From NCBI GenBank assembly GCA_946409435.1, contig CAMJWJ010000005.1:1-51747 (forward strand): a DNA stretch of 51,747 nucleotides, read 5' to 3'. Both the position numbers and the translations under genes were made by a program. The stretch is from an uncultured Prevotella sp. GTDB taxonomy: Bacteria > Bacteroidota > Bacteroidia > Bacteroidales > Bacteroidaceae. Under the pieces are notes generated by a model. That model worked only from the letters and a program-made list of their open reading frames with translations, did not search any database and had not been told where the DNA came from. Of the stretch, positions 9,375 through 17,918 are shown one piece after another. The stretch's first letter is position 1, and each line of letters starts with the position of its first letter.

Positions 9375-10691
9375 TCAGAACTGTCCATTCCATGCATAGC
9401 TCCCAGGTTTCAGCGTCACTAAAGTACCGTTGTAGGCACTCATCTGTACCACGCCGGGGGCTATTTGGCACACGATATTAAACTGTGTCCAGCCGAGGGC
9501 GTGCAGCGTAGCCCATGCCGTGGCGCCACCCTCAATGATGAGGTGGTCTGGCAGTCGCTGTGCCATCAGTTGCTTGGTCTTTCGGGCCATGACGGAGCGC
9601 AGGTAGACGGCAGCATCCTTTCCTGTGCGGTGGCTATATGGCATCGTGAGAATCAGGCTATGCTTCTCCGGATAGGTGCTGGTGTCCCATAGGCTGATGT
9701 CCTCATTGCCGTCGTATATCTCGCGTGGCATCGGGGCTACGGGGATTCCCAGGTCAAGGAACTTGCTCTGTGTGCTGCCACAGAGAATGAGTGTGGACTG
9801 CGCCTTGTTGAAAAGGGGAGAGGGACTTCCCTGTCCGGCAGGAGAGGCACTTTCCTTTCTAAAAGGAGTGTGGTGCGAGGGTAACCTTTGCTCCAGTAAG
9901 GCAGCAAACAGGTCTGCGGCACCAGCGAAGAGCGTCTCTCCGTCGTCGTATGTAGCCACGACACGGCGTATGTCGTCGGCACACTCGACATCGGGCATGA
10001 TAATGCCTTTTGACTCGGCATCAGGGAAACGCTCGCGTAGCACCGACGTGGTGGCAGGGTATTCTGGATCGTAGCTGAATGCCGTCTGATGGAGTGGGAG
10101 AATCGTCCCCTCTCGCTGTGTAATATAATAGGTACCTGCGCGAATGATACGACCCTTTGAGGGGTTGGCTGGCAGGAATACTGTGCGCCTGAAACCTGCC
10201 CACTCCATGAGTGCTGTCAGTTCTGCAACGACATGGCCACGCAGGGCAGAGTCGGTCTTCTTGAAAATAAACAATGAGGAGTGAGAAATGAGAAATGCCA
10301 GGTGCTTCGTATAGGCAACGGCCTCGGATTCGGTCATGGAGCGGGTGTCGGTAGCTATGACGGTAGCGCGGGCGGTTGCGGTGGGTGGTGTGCCCGTGTT
10401 AGGGGCTAGAGCATTTGTGGGGGTTGCGACGGAGCCGCAACCTACGGCAAAACCACAGGTGAGAGAAGACTGCAGGCCTCGCTCAAAGGCGATGCCTGCT
10501 ATCTCGGCAGCTCCCGTGATGTCGTCGGCTATGACTATAATACTTTCTGCTTGTTGCTTACTTTTCACGGTTGGTTTTGTGCCTTCAGGTTGTTTACTTT
10601 TCACGGTTGGTTTTGTGCCTTCTGCCGGTTGTTTACTTTTCGCGGTTGTTCTTTCCTTTTCTGTAGATAGCCATGCGGGTGGCGTAGTCAA
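9375..10691 (-). CDS. Four-carbon acid sugar kinase family protein (DUF1537)
   Basis: SIIVIADDITGAAEIAG and FKKTDSALRGHVVAEL motifs; C-terminal GATAW; start uncertain because N-terminus is repetitive. Confidence 0.85.
   Translation of the reverse strand: MTTPPAWLSTEKERTTAKSKQPAEGTKPTVKSKQPEGTKPTVKSKQQAESIIVIADDITGAAEIAGIAFERGLQSSLTCGFAVGCGSVATPTNALAPNTGTPPTATARATVIATDTRSMTESEAVAYTKHLAFLISHSSLFIFKKTDSALRGHVVAELTALMEWAGFRRTVFLPANPSKGRIIRAGTYYITQREGTILPLHQTAFSYDPEYPATTSVLRERFPDAESKGIIMPDVECADDIRRVVATYDDGETLFAGAADLFAALLEQRLPSHHTPFRKESASPAGQGSPSPLFNKAQSTLILCGSTQSKFLDLGIPVAPMPREIYDGNEDISLWDTSTYPEKHSLILTMPYSHRTGKDAAVYLRSVMARKTKQLMAQRLPDHLIIEGGATAWATLHALGWTQFNIVCQIAPGVVQMSAYNGTLVTLKPGSYAWNGQF
10272..10298. 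repeat. 7-bp array (caatgag gagtgag aaatgag aaatgc) inside DUF1537 gene
   Basis: Direct reading; encodes FLISHSSLFIF just before the conserved KKTDS. Confidence 0.8.
10550..10640. repeat. Tandem minisatellite, about 36-bp unit, at 5' end of DUF1537 ORF
   Basis: Translated as TKPTVKSKQPEGTKPTVKSKQQ; DNA unit ttgtttacttttcacggttggttttgtgccttc. Confidence 0.8.
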
Positions 10692-11679
10692 TCGACAGCG
10701 TCATGGCTGAGTCGTTGGCAATGTCCTTGCCTGCAACGTCGAAGGCGGTGCCGTGGTCTACAGAGACACGGATGATGGGTAGTCCTAACGTGATGTTCAC
10801 ACCACTGGCAGAATCCATCTTGCCCGTCTCCTTGTTCCAATTGAAGGCACACACCTTCAAGGGAATATGTCCCTGGTCGTGATACATGGCGACACAGCCG
10901 TCGAACTGTCCGCACTTGGCTTTGGCAAAGATACTGTCAGGTGGCACGGGGCCGTCGACGTTGAAGCCACGCTGACGAAGTTCGTCAATGGCAGGTATAA
11001 TCTCCTGTGCCTCCTCCCAGCCAAACATGCCGTTCTCACTGCTGTGAGGGTTTAGACCAGCCACTCCGATGTGCGGATGCTCTATGCCAAACTGCCGGCA
11101 TGCATCGTCGATGAGTTCCACACACTCGATGACGCGGTCTTTCTTCACCAAGTCACAGGCTTTCCTCAGTGGTACGTGGGTAGAGACGTGGATGACGCGG
11201 ATGTTCTCGTCGGCCAGCATCATGGCATACTTCTTCGTATTCGTGAAGGTGGCATAGATTTCCGTATGTCCGTCGTAGTGGTGTCCGGCGAGGTTCAGTG
11301 CTTCCTTGTTTAATGGTGCCGTCACTGTGCCGTCTACCTCGTCGGCCATGGCCAGTTCGATGGCTTTCTTGATATACTGGAACGCCGCATTGCCGCATTG
11401 TGCCTGTACTTTACCAAACTCAAACGTCGCAAGGTCCACGCATTTGAGATCGATGACGTCGATGGTGCCATGTTCAAACTTGGCATCCTTGACCTGCTGT
11501 ATGGCATTTACCTGCAGGCTGAAGCCTAACAGCTGAATGGCCTGCTGCATGATGGCAGCGTCGCCCGTAACGACGGGGCGGCATTTCTCGTAAGTCTCTT
11601 TGCGGTTGAGGGCGCGCACCGTAATTTCTGGGCCTATGCCAGCGGGGTCGCCCATGGTGATGGCTAATATGGGTTTCAT
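10633..11679 (-). CDS. PdxA-like 4-phospho acid dehydrogenase (4-hydroxythreonine-4-phosphate dehydrogenase family)
   Basis: MKPILAITMGDPAGIGPEI, GHTEIYA, YHDQGHIPLK, DHGTAFDVAGKDIAN motifs; adjacent DUF1537 kinase suggests PdxA2 role. Confidence 0.92.
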   Translation of the reverse strand: MKPILAITMGDPAGIGPEITVRALNRKETYEKCRPVVTGDAAIMQQAIQLLGFSLQVNAIQQVKDAKFEHGTIDVIDLKCVDLATFEFGKVQAQCGNAAFQYIKKAIELAMADEVDGTVTAPLNKEALNLAGHHYDGHTEIYATFTNTKKYAMMLADENIRVIHVSTHVPLRKACDLVKKDRVIECVELIDDACRQFGIEHPHIGVAGLNPHSSENGMFGWEEAQEIIPAIDELRQRGFNVDGPVPPDSIFAKAKCGQFDGCVAMYHDQGHIPLKVCAFNWNKETGKMDSASGVNITLGLPIIRVSVDHGTAFDVAGKDIANDSAMTLSIDYATRMAIYRKGKNNREK

Positions 11680-11730
11680 GTTCCTTTATTTCTTTATGAT
11701 GTTTGTGCTATCGCTATATCGTTATGCCGG

Positions 11731-12876
11731 TTAATATAATGAATTATAGATATCGCGAGCATCTTGCTCGGTGACTGGTCTCGGGTTGTTTTTCAGTAGG
11801 CGTTGCACCTCCATGGCAGCCTTGGCCATGTCGTCGACGGCTGTCTGAGGGATGCCCAGGTTGGCCAGTCTCTTGGGTATGCCGACGGTGTCGGCCAACT
11901 GGTAGATGAAGTTGATACCGGCAGCAGCCGTCTCGTCGGCACTGCTGCCTGGCGTCACGCCACAGGCCACGGCCACGTCGGCGTAACGCTCCGGACAGGC
12001 TGGTTGGTTGAACTTCATGACCGGTGGCAGCAGGATGGCGTTTGACAGACCATGAGGTATGTGGAACTCACCGCCGAGTGGGTAAGACAGGGCGTGAACG
12101 GCTGCCGTGTTGACAGGTCCGAGGCACAGTCCGCCGTATAGCGAGCCTAATGCCAGAGCCTCGCGGGCATCCCGGTCGTCGCCGTTCTTGACGGCACGCA
12201 CCAAATTGGCAGCAATCAGCTGAATGCCCTTCAGTGCATAGATGTCCACGGCCGGGTGGGCAAATCGGTTGGTGTAGGCTTCAATGCAGTGTGTCAGTGC
12301 ATCCATGCCTGTGTCGGCCGTCACCTTGGCGGGTACCGTCCATGTCAGTTTTGGGTCGACGTATGCAGCGTCGGCTATCAGGTAGGGTGATACGATGCCT
12401 TTCTTCAGGTGGTCGCGCTCGTCCAGGAGTATGGCGTTGGGCGACACCTCGCTGCCCGTGCCAGCTGTTGTGGGCAGACAAGCAAACCAAAGGCCCTTCT
12501 GTCTTACGAAACCTGTACCGAAGCAGTCCTCGGCCTCTTGGTCGCTGTTGATGAAGGCTGCCACAAGCTTAGTGACGTCGAGCACACTGCCGCCTCCTAT
12601 GCCCACCACGCTGTCGGCGCCGAAGGTGCGAGCCATCTCCAGGATGGCCTTGAAGTCACCTACCGTCGGTTCGGCAAGGATGTTCTGGCATGTCTCAATG
12701 GCGACGCCGCTTTCCTTTAGCCTTGTCAGGGCTGGTTCGATGAGTGGTACGATGGGAGGTGCTGTCAGCACAAACAGCCGCTGATGGCCTGACATCTTAT
12801 AGTCTTCAACTAACGTGTCTATGCAGCCTGTTCCGAAGACAATTTTCTGGGGCTGCAGGAGTGTGATTGCTTTCAT
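11731..12876 (-). CDS. Iron-containing alcohol dehydrogenase
   Basis: GIGGGSVLDVTK, PTTAGTGSEVSPNA, HALSYPLGGEFHIPHGLSNA metal-binding motif. Confidence 0.92.
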   Translation of the reverse strand: MKAITLLQPQKIVFGTGCIDTLVEDYKMSGHQRLFVLTAPPIVPLIEPALTRLKESGVAIETCQNILAEPTVGDFKAILEMARTFGADSVVGIGGGSVLDVTKLVAAFINSDQEAEDCFGTGFVRQKGLWFACLPTTAGTGSEVSPNAILLDERDHLKKGIVSPYLIADAAYVDPKLTWTVPAKVTADTGMDALTHCIEAYTNRFAHPAVDIYALKGIQLIAANLVRAVKNGDDRDAREALALGSLYGGLCLGPVNTAAVHALSYPLGGEFHIPHGLSNAILLPPVMKFNQPACPERYADVAVACGVTPGSSADETAAAGINFIYQLADTVGIPKRLANLGIPQTAVDDMAKAAMEVQRLLKNNPRPVTEQDARDIYNSLY

Positions 12877-12984
12877 AATATTTACCTATTATTATATTTA
12901 ATGACGTTTCTCCTCCCGTTTTGTCATCTTCTGCCGACAATCTTCTATTGATATTACATCCCTGTTAAAAAAAATGTCTAAATA

Positions 12985-13016
12985 TTTGGAAGAAATAGAA
13001 TTATTGCTTACCTTTG
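12985..13016 (+). promoter_or_regulatory. Bacteroidetes-type promoter upstream of caspase gene
   Basis: TTTG (12985-12988), 20-nt spacer, TAccTTTG (13009-13016). Confidence 0.75.
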
Positions 13017-13049
13017 CCCATTATTACCTTTCGTCAACAATATTAGGAA

Positions 13050-14018
13050 ATGAATAGATTACTACTTTTGCTAATCCTTGTAAGTGTGGCTGTGCTTGGA
13101 AAAGCCCAGGAAAATTTGGATACTTACGTGCCAGTGACTGACGAGCAAGCGTCGGACACATATGCCGTCATCATTGCCAACGAACACTATGAGTTTGAGG
13201 TTCCTGTGCCCTATGCACTCAACGATGGCGCTATCTTCAAGCGCTATTTGGAGAAGACATTGGGCGTGCCCGACAAGAACATCCGCTTCGTGCCTGATGC
13301 TACGCTTAACAAGATGCGACGCAACCTTCAGTGGCTCAGCGATATGGTGAGTGTGACCGATGGCCATTCGCGAGTCATCGTCTACTACAGTGGCCACGGC
13401 ATGCCTGACGAGGAAAGCAAGAGTGCCTACCTGTTGCCAGTCGATGGGTACAGCACTGATACACGCAGCGGTGTGAGCACTTCTGACTTCTACAAGTTGC
13501 TTGGCAGCATGAAGACTCGTCAGACGCTGGTGTTCCTCGATGCCTGTTTCAGTGGTGCCAAGCGTGAGGGCGGCATGATGCAGCAGGCGCGAGGTGTGGC
13601 CATCAAGGTGAAGAATACGCCTGTGGCTTCCGACAACATGGTCGTGTTCTCGGCAGCAACAGGCGACGAGACCGCCTGGCCCCTGAAGGATAAAGAGCAT
13701 GGTTTGTTCACCTATTACGTGCTACAGCAGCTTAACGAGCATAACGGTTGTGTGTCACTTGGTGACCTGACCGACAAGGTGATGGCTGAGGTGAAGCTGG
13801 TGTCTATGCGTGAGAATGGCAAGATGCAGACCCCCACCGTTGTTGCACCTCAGGGGTCGACGGGCTGGCGCGACTGGATGTTTGTGTCGGAGCCCGCCAA
13901 GTGCTACGAGACGATGCCGAAACCTAAGTTCACTACGGTTGCCCCTGCCGCAGCTGGCTCTGAGAAGGAGGATACTCAAGGCAAGCCTCACCCTAAAACG
14001 TTCCTAAGACGCAGATAA
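13050..14018 (+). CDS. Secreted caspase family protein (peptidase C14-like)
   Basis: Signal peptide; catalytic His YYSGHGMPD and Cys DACFSG. Confidence 0.92.
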   Translation: MNRLLLLLILVSVAVLGKAQENLDTYVPVTDEQASDTYAVIIANEHYEFEVPVPYALNDGAIFKRYLEKTLGVPDKNIRFVPDATLNKMRRNLQWLSDMVSVTDGHSRVIVYYSGHGMPDEESKSAYLLPVDGYSTDTRSGVSTSDFYKLLGSMKTRQTLVFLDACFSGAKREGGMMQQARGVAIKVKNTPVASDNMVVFSAATGDETAWPLKDKEHGLFTYYVLQQLNEHNGCVSLGDLTDKVMAEVKLVSMRENGKMQTPTVVAPQGSTGWRDWMFVSEPAKCYETMPKPKFTTVAPAAAGSEKEDTQGKPHPKTFLRRR

Positions 14019-14044
14019 CAAGAATAACATTAAGTAATCAAAAA

Positions 14045-14887
14045 ATGAGAAAAATGATGATTGTGGCAGCACTATTGCTGTCGGTGCTACCTATTGTGGC
14101 ACAAGAAGACAAGCCCAACGTGTTGGTTGAGGCTTTTGTGAACAAGAGTAATGCCAGTAATGTGGCCTGTAACAACCTCAGACAAGAGATTATGGCTGGA
14201 CTGACCGACACTGAGCGACTCACCATAGTAGATGCTTCGCTCGTCAGCGATCTGCCGGCGGCAAAGAACGACCGCTTGGTAGCGTTGGGTGATATGGGCA
14301 TTCAGTACTATATTGAAGGAACACTCAACTCGATTGATACGAAGAAGACGCAGTCGACCAGTGGTGGAAAGACCACTACGCAGTATGAGGCCACCATCAA
14401 TTACACGCTCACCGTCATTGACGTTGCATCTGGTGTCATCAAGACGACGGAAACCTACAAGGACTCCTACTTGGTAGGTGCCACACAGGATGAGGCCATC
14501 CTCAAGTCTATCGAGTATGCCAAGAAGCGCATGAAGCGCTTTGTCGACGAGAACTTCAAGGTGGAAGCCGTCATCAAGGCGCTTGACGAGGTTGACAAGA
14601 AGGGCGTAAAGAGCTGCTATATTTCTGTTGGTTCCAATCTTGGCATTATCAAGGGGCAGATCTTCGAGGTGTTCAGCAAGATTGAGATTGCAGGCGAGAT
14701 GATCGACAAGAAGATTGCCGAGCTGAAGGCCGAGGAGGTGCTGAGTGGCACGCTGACGAAGTGCTCGGTCAAGAGCGGTGGTGCTGAGATCAAGTCTTGC
14801 TTCGAGAAGAAGATAGTGATGAAGGTAGTCACACGCGCCAAGAAGCCCGGTGCTCTTGAGCGACTGAACAATGCCTTGGGCATTTAG
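14045..14887 (+). CDS. CsgG/FlgT-like secreted protein
   Basis: Signal peptide; CsgG-like N-terminal half (VLVEAFVNKSNASN...LRQEIMAGLTDTERLTIVD); FlgT_C-like SVGSNLGIIKGQIFEVF. Confidence 0.65.
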   Translation: MRKMMIVAALLLSVLPIVAQEDKPNVLVEAFVNKSNASNVACNNLRQEIMAGLTDTERLTIVDASLVSDLPAAKNDRLVALGDMGIQYYIEGTLNSIDTKKTQSTSGGKTTTQYEATINYTLTVIDVASGVIKTTETYKDSYLVGATQDEAILKSIEYAKKRMKRFVDENFKVEAVIKALDEVDKKGVKSCYISVGSNLGIIKGQIFEVFSKIEIAGEMIDKKIAELKAEEVLSGTLTKCSVKSGGAEIKSCFEKKIVMKVVTRAKKPGALERLNNALGI

Positions 14888-14908
14888 CAATACATAGGTA
14901 ACACACAG

Positions 14909-14948
14909 CATAAGCGGGTCATTCATGAAGTTGAGTGACCCGCTTATG
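14909..14948. terminator. Hairpin terminator between convergent genes
   Basis: cataagcgggtca / tgacccgcttatg, 13-bp perfect stem. Confidence 0.75.
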
Positions 14949-14953
14949 ATATA

Positions 14954-15016
14954 GTGAATTATGAACTATGAATTATGAACTATGAACTATGAACTGTGAA
15001 CTATGAACTGTGAACT
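14954..15016. repeat. 7-bp tandem array, consensus ATGAACT, 9 units
   Basis: gtgaatt atgaact atgaatt atgaact atgaact atgaact gtgaact atgaact gtgaact. Confidence 0.95.
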
Positions 15017-15022
15017 AAACCA

Positions 15023-16570
15023 TCACTTTCTGTCTTCCAGGTATCCCCAGACGGTCAGCTCCTTGTCGGCCAGTGGGGTTTTGAATAGGAAACTGGCCAG
15101 ATAGCCTACGACGAGGACGATGAGGTGAGAGTAGACACCTAACATGTATTTGTGGTGAGTGAAGTTCCATTCGCCCAGGTCGAGCAGCGTCTCCTTGACT
15201 CCCGTGCCGTGGATGTCGACCTTGGTGGATGTCAGCACGGCGTAGGCGGTAAACAGTACTGCGGCGGCAATGCCGATGTACAGTCCCTGCCAGTTGGCAC
15301 GTAGTGAAAACAGTCCCAGCATGAAGATACCCACGATGCCTGCCGAGAAGATGGCATAGAGCGAGAACAGTGCTCCCAGTACACCCTCGCCGCCCCATGT
15401 GATGTACAGGCAGGCCACGCCGATGGCTCCCACGCCTGCCAGTACCACCATCCATCGTCCGAAGCGTAGCTGCTGGCTGTCGGTAGTATGCTTGTTGAAG
15501 CGCATATAGTAGTCCTGCACGGCAATAGCCGACAGACAGTTCAGGTCGCTGTCCAGCGACGATATGGCGGCAGCGGCGAGTGCTGCGATGATGAGTCCGC
15601 GGATGCCTACAGGCAACTCGTGTGCGATGAAGTAGGGGAATACCTCGTCAGCCTTGATGCCTTCGGGCAGCAAGGGAGCTCCCGGTGCATGATAGTAGGC
15701 AAAGAGTGCTGTGCCGATGAACATGAACAGTGCCCAGATGGGTACCGACATCAGCACACCGATGTATGCCGCCTTCTTGGCCTCATGGTCGTTCTTGGCC
15801 GCAAGGTAGCGCTGTACGATGGTCTGGTCGGTGCCGTACTTCTGCAGTGCATAGAAGATGCCGTTGAGTACCATGACCAGGAAGCATAGCTCCGACAGGC
15901 TCCAATCGTACGGTCCGAAGTCTATCTTGTTGTACTCCGATGCTATGCGGAACGTCTCTGTCGGTCCGCCCTCGATGCCGAACAGGAGGATGCAGATACA
16001 GATGATGCCGCCTCCGATGAGCAGGAATCCTTGCGCTACATCCATCCAAACGATGGCCTCCATGCCGCCGAACAGTGTCAGGATGATGATGGTGACGCCG
16101 AGAATAATCACGATGGTGTAGATGTTGATGTCGAGGAATGTGGCCAACGCCATGGAGACGAGGAAGAACACCGTGCCGGCTTTGGAGAAATGCCCTAAGG
16201 TAAAGGCCAGCGAGGAGTAAAGCCGTGCGAAGACGCCGAAGCGGCGCTCGAAATATTCGTATGTCGACAGTCGGATGACCTTACGGAACAGTGGCACGAT
16301 GACGCCAATCAGCAGCACGAGCACGATGGGCACCATCAGTCCCTGCACCAGCAGTATCCAGTTGCCAGCATAGGCTGCTCCGGGGTAGGCAAGGAACGTG
16401 ACACTGGAGATGAGCGTGGCAAAGATGCTAATGCCTACTGCCCATGCCGGTATCTTGCCGCCTCCGGCGAAGTACTGCGACGTGTCTTTCTGCTTGTGGG
16501 CGAAAACGATACCTGTCCCTATGGCTGCGAGTATCGACAGCAGGACGATGATGTAGTCAATCCAGTGCAT
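15023..16570 (-). CDS. Sodium:solute symporter (SSS family)
   Basis: Multi-TM; YFAGGGKIPAWAVGISIFATLISSVTFLAYPG motif. Confidence 0.92.
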   Translation of the reverse strand: MHWIDYIIVLLSILAAIGTGIVFAHKQKDTSQYFAGGGKIPAWAVGISIFATLISSVTFLAYPGAAYAGNWILLVQGLMVPIVLVLLIGVIVPLFRKVIRLSTYEYFERRFGVFARLYSSLAFTLGHFSKAGTVFFLVSMALATFLDINIYTIVIILGVTIIILTLFGGMEAIVWMDVAQGFLLIGGGIICICILLFGIEGGPTETFRIASEYNKIDFGPYDWSLSELCFLVMVLNGIFYALQKYGTDQTIVQRYLAAKNDHEAKKAAYIGVLMSVPIWALFMFIGTALFAYYHAPGAPLLPEGIKADEVFPYFIAHELPVGIRGLIIAALAAAAISSLDSDLNCLSAIAVQDYYMRFNKHTTDSQQLRFGRWMVVLAGVGAIGVACLYITWGGEGVLGALFSLYAIFSAGIVGIFMLGLFSLRANWQGLYIGIAAAVLFTAYAVLTSTKVDIHGTGVKETLLDLGEWNFTHHKYMLGVYSHLIVLVVGYLASFLFKTPLADKELTVWGYLEDRK

Positions 16571-16586
16571 AAGCCTTGTTTTTGAT

Positions 16587-16697
16587 GAGTAATTAGTAAT
16601 TAGAAATTAGTAATTATGATTAGTAACTCCACAGGAGTGAAGCGACAGGAAGTGGACTGTATGAGGTAATCATAATTAGCCGTTACTCATTACTGAT
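16587..16697. repeat. Intergenic repeat element with terminal inverted repeat (taattatgatta / taatcataatta)
   Basis: Shares the exact 22-mer aattagtaattatgattagtaa (16605-16626) with 20036-20057. Confidence 0.8.
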
Positions 16698-17575
16698 TTG
16701 ATAATGAGCTGTTCTTCTTCGGCCGACAGCCGGGTGAGCGGCATGAGCATCCACGGCTCGCACAGTCCTTTCGTGCTCATCATCACCTTTAGGGCGGTGA
16801 GGCTCTGCCCGAGCGTACGGTCTTTCTGGTAGATCTTAGCTACCTTGTCCGTCTCTTCCTGCAGCCGGTTAGCCTCCTCGGTGTCACCATGCACGGCAGC
16901 CTCGAAAAGCTGGCTGAACATGCCGGGCACGTAGTTGCCCGTTGATGGCACGATGCCGTTGCCACCGAGCTCCAGCGAGTGTGCACTCTGTGCTGCCCAA
17001 CCGCAGAAGTATGCGAAGTCGTCGCGTCCCTGGGCTATTTCGATGCACTGGGCCATACGCTCCATGTCGCGCTCAGAGTCCTTTAGTCCTACGATGTTGG
17101 GATGGTCGGCCAACTGGCGTATGATGTCTACAGGTATCGACATGTGTGTCGTTGCCAGGATGTTGTAGAGCATCAGCGGGCCGGTGATGCAGTCGGCCAG
17201 CGTCTTGTAGTAGTCGTACATCTGCGCTTCTGTCAGCGCATAGTATGTCGGCAGCGTAGCCACGATGACGTCGGCCCCCAGGGCTGTGTACACCTCCGCC
17301 TGCCTTACCTGTTCTGTGAAGCAGTTGCCTGTCAGTCCGGCATAGATGAGCATCTGTCCGCTGCGGGCTGCCACCGCCGTCTCGACCAGTAGCTGGCCGT
17401 CGGCCTGCGACACGGAGTTGCCCTCTCCGGTAGTTCCCATGAGCAGTGGCGACACGTTGTGTTCGCCAAAGAAAGTGATTATACGCTTCACGGCTTCCAC
17501 GTCGAGCCGCCCGTCCTGTGTGACGGGTGTCACCATTGGCACCACAACGCCACGATACTTACTGTTGTTCATCAT
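16676..17575 (-). CDS. Dihydrodipicolinate synthase / N-acetylneuraminate lyase family aldolase
   Basis: YRGVVVPMVTPVTQDG, MGTTGEGNS, MLYNIL, VGLKDSERD motifs. Confidence 0.9.
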   Translation of the reverse strand: MMNNSKYRGVVVPMVTPVTQDGRLDVEAVKRIITFFGEHNVSPLLMGTTGEGNSVSQADGQLLVETAVAARSGQMLIYAGLTGNCFTEQVRQAEVYTALGADVIVATLPTYYALTEAQMYDYYKTLADCITGPLMLYNILATTHMSIPVDIIRQLADHPNIVGLKDSERDMERMAQCIEIAQGRDDFAYFCGWAAQSAHSLELGGNGIVPSTGNYVPGMFSQLFEAAVHGDTEEANRLQEETDKVAKIYQKDRTLGQSLTALKVMMSTKGLCEPWMLMPLTRLSAEEEQLIIKSVMSNG

Positions 17576-17784
17576 CTTGTTTGTTTACCTTATTATAATA
17601 TAGACGCACAGGATGTGAAAACGTCATCATTATGTCACGCTCTTCAAGTAATACCGCATTGTTTTTACCGTAACATGCGCTCGCTGTGGAGGTTGCGGCG
17701 GCTCTTGACGACGGAAGGCGTGACTTTAACTATTTTTTGCAAACTTTTCTTGCAGTTTTTTTCGTATAGTTCTGGTATATTTCG

Positions 17785-17792
17785 TATCTTTG
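17785..17792 (+). promoter_or_regulatory. Putative -7 element TAtcTTTG of nrdD
   Basis: cgTATCTTTGcag; -33 box weak. Confidence 0.55.
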
Positions 17793-17803
17793 CAGTCGCT
17801 AAG

Positions 17804-17867
17804 AGTTTCCCAAAACGGGAAACTTTTTGTGGGAAAAAATCAAAAAAGTTTTCCAAAACGGATAACT
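17804..17867. promoter_or_regulatory. Duplicated 21-bp palindrome upstream of nrdD
   Basis: agtttcccaaaacgggaaact (17804-17824) and agttttccaaaacggataact (17847-17867), 18/21 identical. Confidence 0.7.
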
Positions 17868-17918
17868 TTTGACGATAGAAAGAGCACACAGCAACTAAAG
17901 ATATAGAGATATAAAGCA

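Noticed and set aside
14954-15016. CRISPR array
   Set aside because: Unit is 7 bp with no spacers; not CRISPR. No cas genes in the window.
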